A stretch of DNA of 64,000 bases from AB-629-J13 sp964496365 (GTDB lineage Bacteria; Fidelibacterota; Marinisomatia; Marinisomatales; AB-629-J13). The notes under the pieces were generated by a model. The model saw only the letters and a list, made by a program, of their open reading frames with translations. It searched no databases and was not told the DNA's origin. The DNA lies in NCBI GenBank assembly GCA_964496365.1, contig CAZBZK010000002.1, positions 1 through 64,000 of the forward strand, given 5' to 3'. Shown here one piece after another: positions 56,706 through 64,000 of the stretch (position 1 is its first letter; each line of letters starts with the position of its first letter). Position numbers and translations under genes: made by a program.

Positions 56706-56909
56706 AGTATTAAATTGACTTGTTTGTATTTTTTAAATATAAATAAGAACGGAGGTTATTTTCCGGTGGGACAATTTGATCCATTAATGTGTTTTTCGAT
56801 ACTTGGAATTTAATGTATTTTTTTTGTTTCTAAAAAGTGAATCTAATTTTGATAAATTTTATTAACTTATTCGTAAATTGTGTGTCTGAATAAAAAAATA
56901 ACCCAAAAA

Positions 56910-57356
56910 ATGAATAAAATAATTTTTACCCAAATTGCATTGGTCAATTTATTGTTTGGAATGGAAGATCATATTTCACAATTACAATGGAATCAACATG
57001 TGTTTGGCACATGGAAAATGAGAAAAAACCACAAACCACATTCCCATTCGAAATTTATTAACCATCAAAAACAATGCAACCGATTTTCCAAAAGACATAT
57101 TGATATCCCCAAACCAAAACTGGACCATACCATCCTGATTCAAGAACTAATTTCTTTAAATAATTTAAGAATAAGTGGTATCCTTTCTTATCGAGAATAT
57201 CATCGTTCCAAAGGAAACATACTTAACAAACTATATCGATGTTCAATAAGAAAATCGCCTTCAAAATCATTAATCAATTTGATTGTTGAATTAGACCACA
57301 ATAATGGCTTAAATAACCGAGAGTTTATTCGAATAAAAAACTACTTATTAAAATAA
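56910..57356 (+). CDS. Small secreted protein with two SHOCT-like C-terminal motifs
   Basis: The protein has 148 residues from the ATG at 56910; a GTG at 56880 would lengthen a hydrophilic N-terminus. A short hydrophobic N-terminal segment (IIFTQIALVNLLFG) is followed by a basic, His- and Asn-rich middle. Two C-terminal helices then fit the SHOCT pattern L..L..L...G.L...EF...K..LL: ILIQELISLNNLRISGILSY with EYHRSKGNIL, and SLINLIVELDHNNGLNNREF with IRIKNYLL. Function unknown. It lies 18 nt upstream of the selenoprotein candidate on the same strand. Confidence 0.5.
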   Translation: MNKIIFTQIALVNLLFGMEDHISQLQWNQHVFGTWKMRKNHKPHSHSKFINHQKQCNRFSKRHIDIPKPKLDHTILIQELISLNNLRISGILSYREYHRSKGNILNKLYRCSIRKSPSKSLINLIVELDHNNGLNNREFIRIKNYLLK

Positions 57357-57374
57357 CTTCTTTCAGTTCTTCTC

Positions 57375-57896
57375 ATGCGGTATCCTAATTATGTTTCTTT
57401 ACTCATCATTTTATTGTATATGGTAGGATGTGATGATGAAAAAGGATCTATCTGTTCCACTCCTGACCAGCCACGTTTTTCACTTCAGGATTTAAATCCA
57501 CTATCTGAAAGTTTCGGTGAAACGATTTCTCCTGAATTCTTTTTAGGAAAAGTCACCCTATATTATTTCCCATTTTCTGAAACTTGAGGAACGTGTAGAA
57601 ACCGGTTCGGTTCATTAAATTCACTCTATTTTGATTATGGAGGATCTCAATCCGAAATCCGAATTATAGGTGTTGGAAAAAATAATAATACTCCCATTGA
57701 TTCTATCATAAATAATAGACGATTATCCTATGTAAAAGATAATACCGACAACAAAGTATGGGAAACGTGGTGTCCTGAGGACAGAGATTTATTTTTTCTG
57801 GATAAAGATGGAACTTATAATACAAAAGTTAATCTGAATACAGAATTTCCCGAAGAAAATATAAGAGAAATTATTGATTCACTTCTGGAAGAATAA
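57375..57896 (+). CDS. Candidate selenoprotein: thioredoxin-like lipoprotein with in-frame UGA (Sec71)
   Basis: Read through a TGA at 57585-57587, the frame encodes 173 residues and ends at TAA (57894-57896). It has a lipoprotein signal (LLIILLYMVGC, lipobox cysteine C19). FSLQDLNPLSESFGETISPE and FLGKVTLYYF follow, an AhpC/TlpA-type redoxin start. The redox site is U71-G-T-C74 (SET-U-GTCRNRFGSL), then EIRIIGVGKNN, ETWCPEDRDLFFLDKDG and a C-terminal helix. The part after the TGA stays open for 102 codons and completes the domain. TGA is a normal stop elsewhere in the window (ftsL, murE, ftsQ, dusB). selA and selB are present. Alternative: a pseudogene. No clear ribosome binding site is seen. 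Confidence 0.8.
57598..57613 (+). promoter_or_regulatory. SECIS-like hairpin downstream of the in-frame UGA
   Basis: AACCG (57600-57604) pairs with CGGTT (57608-57612) around the loop GTT, extended by G57598-C57613 with A57599 bulged. The loop begins 17 nt after the TGA and starts with G. Bacterial SECIS elements are short stems with a small loop holding an early G about 16-37 nt after the UGA, so both spacing and form fit. Confidence 0.5.
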
Positions 57897-57936
57897 ATGT
57901 AACGAATTAATTTTTTTTGTACCAACTTATATTAAT

Positions 57937-60900
57937 CTATTTCAATAAAATCATTTTCCGAGTCTCAAAATAAGACTCTGTTTTTATTTGGTAGAAATAA
58001 ATTCCACCTCCTACCATTAATCCTCTTTGATCCTTTCCGTCCCATTTCACGGATTTATACCCTGCTTTCATTTCCTCATTCACTAATGTAATCACTTCTT
58101 TTCCTAACATATCAAAAATGGTAAGGTTTATCATATCATCCTTCGGTAGGTTATAAAGAATAGTCGTCATAGAGTTAAATGGATTTGGGTAATTTTGAAT
58201 CAATGCAAATTGATCCGGAATCTCTCTAAATTTTAATTGCAATTCTTTCCATTCCATTCCCCCGGTAAACCTAATTTCCACAGGGTCAGATTCATAGGTT
58301 TCATACATAAAAATCAGAGGTTCATTATATTGAGCTCCATCGATTTCAGATGTTGTGAGATCATCGCCATATACGGCTCCTGTACGTAGTTTTCCATCTT
58401 CTAATAATTCCATTTCACCTACCAACAGTCCATTGGGGGATAAAACATTTATCTTATCACCCAATGTAAACTCGAGGTTTTCAAATACTGCTTGTCCGTT
58501 TATAAACATGAAATTATTCGTTTTTATAATGTCAGGATTTACATTTAGAACCATTTGTTTTGCCAATAGACCGGATGGGATTGAATATTCAAAATTTTCA
58601 ACTTCTTCATCCACTTTGATAGCGTAACCATGTCCATTTTCCAATGCAGTGAGTGTATTGAGTTCTGGATCACCTGTCGGATTATAAAAAGTAGCTCCCC
58701 CTTCCCCAAATCCTGTTACAAAAACCAAATTGCTGTCAGCTAATAATTCGATAAACGCTTCATCAGGCGTCATATTTTGTTCATACCAATATCCTAAAAT
58801 ACTCCAACCTTCCATTAAATGTATTGCGTGATCTGGAACTATTGGAAATCCCAATTGACTAATTGGTGATGGGTCAGTGACTTTTACCCAATATCCCCTT
58901 CCGGTTTCAATCGACACCAATGTGTTCAATGAAGGAGATCCAAAAGGATTAAAGAAATTTGATCCATATTGGTCAAAACCAGTTATGAAAATCAAATTCT
59001 CATTTAATATTTGTTCCTCAAAAATTATTTGAGGATGCTCTTCTTCAATGTCTATATCAAATGACATAAGATTCCATCCTGAATGTAAATCTACTATGTC
59101 TTCTTTTTCCAAATTGGTGACGAAAATAACCAAAGAATCTGTAACCTCTACGTTGCTGGAATCTGTTACCGTAAGAAAAATTAAATATTCTGTATTCAAA
59201 TAGACGTCAGGAGCTAAAAAGAATGTGTTCGAAATCTCAGGATTGTTGAAAACAATTTCGTCATGTTCGGATGACCATAAATAAGAAACCTCTCCCTCGA
59301 CATCGTAACCATATCCATCCAAATTGACTTCTTCACCTTCATTTACAATCAAATCTGTACCTGCATCTACAATGGGTAAGTCATTCACTGGCTCTACCTC
59401 TATGGATATAGATTGTGAGAACATACCGCCATTTCCATCATCAGCATACACATCAATTATTATAAACCCACTGCTATCCGAGACTGAATTGAAGATGACT
59501 GTGCCTGATCCGGTATGCAATGATATATCAATCCACGAAATGTCATCTCCAGAATGACTGAATGTTAGCTCATCTCCGTCAATATCAAACGGATTCAAAA
59601 TCAATGCAAAATATGGTGTATCAAAATCCTCCAATAATGAAACTTGATTTATACTCAATTGAAACGTTGGTGGATCGTTGACAGGGATTACAGTCAACAT
59701 AAAAGTTTCGCTTACGGATACAATTCCATCATCAACCGTTACTGTGATTCCCGTTGATCCATTCCAATTTGAAATTGGAACCATCAATAGCTCATTTTCG
59801 GTAAGACTAATATCAATTTGATCCGATTCACTTTCTGCAGTCATGATTAAGGAATCTCCATCGGAATCGGTTGTTTCAATCAAAAGCGTCAAGGTGGAGT
59901 CCTCAAAAATAGATTGATTGGGAATTGGATTAATCACAGGAGAATCATTTGTATTTATTACGGTAATAGAAAATAGTTGATGGACAATGGTATCACCATC
60001 CGTGGCACTTAAATCAACATTATGAATTCCAACATGTTCATTCTCAGGTATTCCGGTAATAATGAAACCAGCTTCAAATGTTAACCAATCAGGCAGGATG
60101 TTTACTTCAAAAGATATTTCATCACCAATATCTTCGTCATTTGCAATCATCATGTAGGCATACAATTCATCTTCATTGACTTCTGTAACAGGAATACTCG
60201 TAAATACGGGCGGATCATTGGTATTCATCACAGTAATTGTAAATGACTGCTCCACAATCTCGACTCCATCAGAGACGGTTAAAATGACCGGAAAATCACC
60301 TACATTTTCATTCAGCGGAATTCCACTAATCTCTTGAATTCCATCATAAGTTAACCATTCGGGACTAGAAATAACTCCATAGGTTAACACATCTTCTTCA
60401 TCCACATCGTTTGCAGAAAAGGAGTAGATATAAATTTGGTCCTCGATTGCTTCTAAAATCGGGTTACTGATAAACTCAGGAAAATCGTTTATGGGATTTA
60501 CCACAATTTCAACTTGGTCCGAATCTATGTCTCTTCCTTGAGAATCACTTACTGTAAAAATAATCTGTTCAGAACCATACCAATTTGGGGTGGCACTTAT
60601 TTCAGCAATTAATCCATTTATTTCAATTAATAAATCAATATTGCCGGAGGCTGTCAATGTGAGTGTATCGAGGTCAACATCAATTATGTATTCACTTAAG
60701 TCCTGACTCATCCATTCGTCTTCGTTAAAACTAAACTGATCTGGAAGTTCAATGATAGGAGCATCATTAACAGGTGTAACCGTTAACTGAAACATAGTTG
60801 TATCCATTAATTCTCCGTCATTCACAGAAACAAATATTTGAACGTTTCCGTTAAAATCCAATCCAGGAGCAATGGTCAATTCGTTCTCCATAATAGATAA

Positions 60901-63900
60901 GGATAATGTATCGTCCGAAACCGAAGACCATGAATGAAATTCCAGTGTATCACTATCAATATCATTTGCAGTTATTACAGTAGTTACTGGTGTATCTTCA
61001 AGTGTAACTTGATTTTCTATTTGATTCATTATAGGTGGATCGTTCACAGGAATAATCGTAAGCATAAATTCATCTTCATCCGTTAAGAATCCATCATTTG
61101 CAGAAATAAATATATTGGCTTCACCAAAGGAATTTTCACTTGGAATGAGTATTAATTCATTCAAATTAAGTTGAAGCGTGACCAATTCAGGGTTGTCAGT
61201 GGACGCTTCAAATGTAACATTATCTCCATCAACATCATTAGCAACAAGTTGAATGGTTAGAATCTCATCCTCATAGGTAAATTGGTTCCCTACCGAAATT
61301 ATTTCTGGATTATCGTTTACTGGAGTAACAGTCACTATCATCGTATCTGAATCAACAGCTCTTCCCTGTAAATCATCAATGGTAAAAATAATTTGTTCAT
61401 TCCCATTCCAATTTGGAGTTGCGGTCATATCCACCAAAAATCCGTCAATCGTAATTGTAATGTTTTCACTTTCGTTATAGTTGAGAATTAAATCATCTCC
61501 ATCAATATCTGAAACAAACGATGAAAAGTCCTCAAAATGGGATTCGTCTTCCTGGAACGAAATCATCTCTGGCAATTCTATACTAGGGGCATCATTGACA
61601 GATTCTATAGTGACCGTAAATATTTCACTATCGGTATATTGATTATCAGTCACCGAAACATTTACAATAACACTACCAAAATAATTTGTAGATGGTAATA
61701 ACGTCAGTTCGTTTTCGATAATTTGAACCGAAAGGTTTTGAGGGGCATCACTCGAAGCCGAAAATTGCAGTTCATCTCCATCTACATCCAGTCCTTCCAG
61801 AGGAATAATCAAGGGCGTATCCTCAAGCATATCTTGGTCTCCGATGAAGCTAAGTTCTGGGGGATCATTTACAGGAATGACTATAATTTCTAAACTGTCC
61901 GTGGCTATAGCACGACCTTGAGAATCATTAACTGAAAACACAACCCATTCCGTCCCATTCCAATTTAATGCAGAACTGAAGGTTACAAAAAATCCATCAA
62001 TATTAACATTAACAAATGTTCCAGTTTCAGAACTAAGACTTAGACTATCTTCATCAACATCACTAAGATAACTGATGAAGTTTTCCGTTACACTTCCATC
62101 TTCAAGAAACTCAAATTGAGATGGTAAATCAATGGTAGGAGTATCATTCACCGGGATTACCGTCAAACTAAATACTTCACTATCTGTTAGGTCTCCATCG
62201 GATATGGTGACGTTGATATTAACCGTCCCATTGAAGTTCTCCGCCGGAGTCATAATCAAAATTGAGTCACTCATTTCAACAGATACAAATCCCGGATCTT
62301 CACTAAAAGCTGTATAGGATAATTCATCATTTTCGATATCCATCCCGATGGTAACAACCGTTAATATTGAATCTTCTAAAACAGTCAAATTACCAATTGA
62401 ATTTAGTATCGGTGCATCATTGATTGGATGTACCGTAACCAATAAACTATCGGAGCCAATGGCTCTCCCCTGAGCATCATCAACAATGAATACGACCATT
62501 TCATTCCCAAACCAATTTAACGGTGTAGAAAAAGTGACTGAATAATCAGATATGACTACATCAACGTTTTCAGTACTCCCAAAATTTAAAGTGAGAAAAT
62601 CTTCATCTTCATCGGTCAAATAATCCGAAAAATCGGATGTCAGAGATTGATCTTCATCAAAAGATAAACCATCCGGTAATTGGATAACCGGGGCATCATT
62701 GACGGGAGTAACCGTTATTAAGAAAATTTCTGTATCTATAAATTCTCCATCGCTAACCGATACATTTATATTCACGTTTCCATTAAAATCTTCCGCTGGT
62801 GTTAATAAAAGATTGGAATCATCTACCGAAACGGATACAAAATTTGGATACTCACTCACCACAGAAAAAACCAATTCATCCCCGTCAATATCATTTGCTG
62901 AAAGCAGAATGGATAGAGGTGTATCTTCAGGAATTTCTTGGTCCTCAATTGGGTTTAAAACAGGGGCATCGTTGATTGGCAGAATATGAATTTCCAACTC
63001 TTCAAACACAGTATATTCCCCATCACTAACGCTAACCGATAAAATTATTGGAGTTACAGTAAAATAATTTTCAGTTATTGTCGTTAAGATTAAGGAACTC
63101 CCTGAAAATTCAGCAGACAAATTTGTGCTATCTGAGTTTGACTCAATATTGAATGTCATTTGAACAAGAGCTTGTTCTTCATCAGACACAAAATTTGCCA
63201 TATTTATACTATTTTCAGACCCACTATCCTCATTGATAGATAATGGAATTACATTGGACCACACTGGTGGGCTATTCGTTCCGCAAATAGTAACATTATT
63301 AGAAGAAACTGGTAATCCATTATCAATTCCATCGTGAGGTGTTACGACAGAGTACCATACTTCGTCACACTGTGTCACCGATGCGGGAATCAAAGTTGCA
63401 TTAGAATATTCCACCATTTCCACCTGGTTATTATACCATTTTATTTGAGTGGTATCTTCAGAGTCATTTTCCACATCTATATAAGAATAAGTGACAGATA
63501 AATCATCCGATTCCAAAGGTACAGCAGGGAAAATAGCAACATTTTGTGCCTCAGGTGGATCATTAACGGGATTCACAGTTAATTCAAATGATTCATTGTC
63601 TATTAAAAATCCATCGCTGGCAGTAATATTAATATTTGCATTTCCATTCCAATTTTCATTGGGCGTAACTATTAACTCTGAGTCATTTATTTTTACGGTC
63701 AAATTAGATTCAGTTGAAGACCCTTCGAAACTCAATAAATCACCATCCACATCTTCAGCCATGATTTGTAAAATAAAACTATTATCTTCATTTACAAATT
63801 GATCTTCAATTGAAGAAATAGATGGAGGATCATTCACCGGAATGAGGGTAACCAATACCTGTTCATCTTCGCTTGCGGTTTCACCATCGTGAGCAAAATA

Positions 63901-64000
63901 ACTGAAAGTGTCGATCCCATTGTAATTTTCATTTGGAGTATAAACTCCATCACTATATGAACCATTCATAGGTGGATCTGAAATACCAAACGTCAATTCA
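57937..64000 (-). CDS. Giant cadherin-like repeat surface protein with Por (type IX) sorting domain, N-terminus beyond the window
   Basis: At least 2,020 residues are visible and the frame is open at the right edge. About 16 beta-sandwich repeats of 90-95 residues are joined by P[VI]NDxP linkers (tandem-95/cadherin-like), each with acidic calcium loops (DxDGDELxF). A PKD-like domain follows (DAGTDLIVNEGEEVNLDGYG), then two related modules (GWNLMSFDID...GYWVKV and GWSILGYWYE...GYAIKV). The C-terminal Por sorting domain starts at IQNYPNPFNSMTTILYNL and ends TRKMILLK. Probably an outer-surface adhesin exported by type IX secretion. It converges with the selenoprotein candidate. Confidence 0.92.
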   Translation of the reverse strand, partial: ELTFGISDPPMNGSYSDGVYTPNENYNGIDTFSYFAHDGETASEDEQVLVTLIPVNDPPSISSIEDQFVNEDNSFILQIMAEDVDGDLLSFEGSSTESNLTVKINDSELIVTPNENWNGNANINITASDGFLIDNESFELTVNPVNDPPEAQNVAIFPAVPLESDDLSVTYSYIDVENDSEDTTQIKWYNNQVEMVEYSNATLIPASVTQCDEVWYSVVTPHDGIDNGLPVSSNNVTICGTNSPPVWSNVIPLSINEDSGSENSINMANFVSDEEQALVQMTFNIESNSDSTNLSAEFSGSSLILTTITENYFTVTPIILSVSVSDGEYTVFEELEIHILPINDAPVLNPIEDQEIPEDTPLSILLSANDIDGDELVFSVVSEYPNFVSVSVDDSNLLLTPAEDFNGNVNINVSVSDGEFIDTEIFLITVTPVNDAPVIQLPDGLSFDEDQSLTSDFSDYLTDEDEDFLTLNFGSTENVDVVISDYSVTFSTPLNWFGNEMVVFIVDDAQGRAIGSDSLLVTVHPINDAPILNSIGNLTVLEDSILTVVTIGMDIENDELSYTAFSEDPGFVSVEMSDSILIMTPAENFNGTVNINVTISDGDLTDSEVFSLTVIPVNDTPTIDLPSQFEFLEDGSVTENFISYLSDVDEDSLSLSSETGTFVNVNIDGFFVTFSSALNWNGTEWVVFSVNDSQGRAIATDSLEIIVIPVNDPPELSFIGDQDMLEDTPLIIPLEGLDVDGDELQFSASSDAPQNLSVQIIENELTLLPSTNYFGSVIVNVSVTDNQYTDSEIFTVTIESVNDAPSIELPEMISFQEDESHFEDFSSFVSDIDGDDLILNYNESENITITIDGFLVDMTATPNWNGNEQIIFTIDDLQGRAVDSDTMIVTVTPVNDNPEIISVGNQFTYEDEILTIQLVANDVDGDNVTFEASTDNPELVTLQLNLNELILIPSENSFGEANIFISANDGFLTDEDEFMLTIIPVNDPPIMNQIENQVTLEDTPVTTVITANDIDSDTLEFHSWSSVSDDTLSLSIMENELTIAPGLDFNGNVQIFVSVNDGELMDTTMFQLTVTPVNDAPIIELPDQFSFNEDEWMSQDLSEYIIDVDLDTLTLTASGNIDLLIEINGLIAEISATPNWYGSEQIIFTVSDSQGRDIDSDQVEIVVNPINDFPEFISNPILEAIEDQIYIYSFSANDVDEEDVLTYGVISSPEWLTYDGIQEISGIPLNENVGDFPVILTVSDGVEIVEQSFTITVMNTNDPPVFTSIPVTEVNEDELYAYMMIANDEDIGDEISFEVNILPDWLTFEAGFIITGIPENEHVGIHNVDLSATDGDTIVHQLFSITVINTNDSPVINPIPNQSIFEDSTLTLLIETTDSDGDSLIMTAESESDQIDISLTENELLMVPISNWNGSTGITVTVDDGIVSVSETFMLTVIPVNDPPTFQLSINQVSLLEDFDTPYFALILNPFDIDGDELTFSHSGDDISWIDISLHTGSGTVIFNSVSDSSGFIIIDVYADDGNGGMFSQSISIEVEPVNDLPIVDAGTDLIVNEGEEVNLDGYGYDVEGEVSYLWSSEHDEIVFNNPEISNTFFLAPDVYLNTEYLIFLTVTDSSNVEVTDSLVIFVTNLEKEDIVDLHSGWNLMSFDIDIEEEHPQIIFEEQILNENLIFITGFDQYGSNFFNPFGSPSLNTLVSIETGRGYWVKVTDPSPISQLGFPIVPDHAIHLMEGWSILGYWYEQNMTPDEAFIELLADSNLVFVTGFGEGGATFYNPTGDPELNTLTALENGHGYAIKVDEEVENFEYSIPSGLLAKQMVLNVNPDIIKTNNFMFINGQAVFENLEFTLGDKINVLSPNGLLVGEMELLEDGKLRTGAVYGDDLTTSEIDGAQYNEPLIFMYETYESDPVEIRFTGGMEWKELQLKFREIPDQFALIQNYPNPFNSMTTILYNLPKDDMINLTIFDMLGKEVITLVNEEMKAGYKSVKWDGKDQRGLMVGGGIYFYQIKTESYFETRKMILLK
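59900..64000 (-). repeat. Tandem cadherin-like repeats, two alternating types of about 285 bp
   Basis: Within the giant protein two repeat types alternate. Type A has NPIEDQ...EDTPL, SVSVDDSNLLLTP and NFNG.VNINVSVSDGE. Type B has IELP..FSF.ED, NWxG.E.IIFTV.D.QGRA and DSL. From 63.0 kb leftwards the order reads A B A B A B A A B, so an A-B pair of about 570 bp is the higher-order unit. The outermost repeats are more diverged. Confidence 0.75.

Noticed and set aside
57375..57587. A 70-residue lipoprotein ending at TGA, or a gene broken by a nonsense mutation
   Set aside because: The downstream frame is open for 102 codons, completes a redoxin domain, and the TGA sits on the redox-site position; selA/selB are present. 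Selenocysteine is the simpler reading, though a pseudogene is not fully excluded.
59900..64000. Possible CRISPR-like array because of regular repeats
   Set aside because: The repeats are about 285 bp, diverged at DNA level and lie in one open reading frame; they are protein-domain repeats.
63994..64000. A TTG at 63996 as the start of the giant protein
   Set aside because: The frame is open to the window edge and the repeat is cut in the middle; the true N-terminus is outside.

Overview
The window is AT-rich and comes from a diderm (Gram-negative) bacterium of the Fibrobacteres-Chlorobi-Bacteroidetes (FCB) superphylum. A Marinimicrobia (SAR406)-like or Ignavibacteria-like lineage is my best guess. 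The reasons are a Bat (BatA-BatE) operon, surface proteins ending in a type IX secretion (Por) C-terminal sorting domain, a PorV/PorQ-like outer-membrane barrel, an omega subunit of the divergent Bacteroidetes-like type, apolipoprotein N-acyltransferase, and a MurE with the DNPR (meso-diaminopimelate) signature. The lineage is an inference; no 16S gene is present.

Layout. (1) 1-31.1 kb is almost entirely minus strand. It runs from a cut tRNA-Ala through a SPOR protein and batE-D-C-B-A (0.1-5.9 kb), then tatA, a DUF4321-like protein, pssA and psd (phosphatidylethanolamine synthesis), htrA, truA, a DUF5683-like protein, lnt, ruvX, rel, dnaB, a family-4 uracil-DNA glycosylase, omega, gmk, yicC, a PorV-like barrel, mutS, selB, selA and an MFS transporter. 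A separate ffh-rpsP-khpA-rimM-trmD-rplS operon follows, ending in a clear intrinsic terminator. (2) 31.3-49.1 kb is plus strand: a RodZ-like gene, then a complete, tightly packed division/cell-wall cluster (mraZ, rsmH, ftsL, ftsI, murE, murF, mraY, murD, ftsW, murG, murC, murB, ftsQ, ftsA, ftsZ). It is preceded by a promoter carrying three phased GTGGG boxes (MraZ-type operator) and closed by a perfect 12-bp hairpin shared with the convergent rpmB. (3) 49.4-64 kb is more accessory: a GNAT acetyltransferase, dusB, a 1,102-residue FG-GAP/ASPIC-UnbV protein, a relic zone (a 3' half of tRNA-Pro and a decayed Por sorting domain), two tRNA-Ser genes, an acidic-tailed small basic protein, a DUF21-CBS membrane protein, a small SHOCT-like protein, a lipoprotein that reads through an in-frame UGA, and the C-terminal 2,000 residues of a giant repetitive surface adhesin that runs off the right edge.

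The most notable observation is at 57375-57896. A 173-codon lipoprotein gene with a thioredoxin-like fold signature has an in-frame TGA at codon 71, exactly where a U-x-x-C redox motif would sit, and a SECIS-like hairpin lies just downstream. The same window encodes SelA and SelB, so this is most simply an unannotated selenoprotein rather than a broken gene. Other points worth a second look are the 200-residue acidic tail on ribosomal protein S16, the tRNA-Pro half that looks like an integration scar, and the alternating two-type repeat architecture of the giant adhesin.
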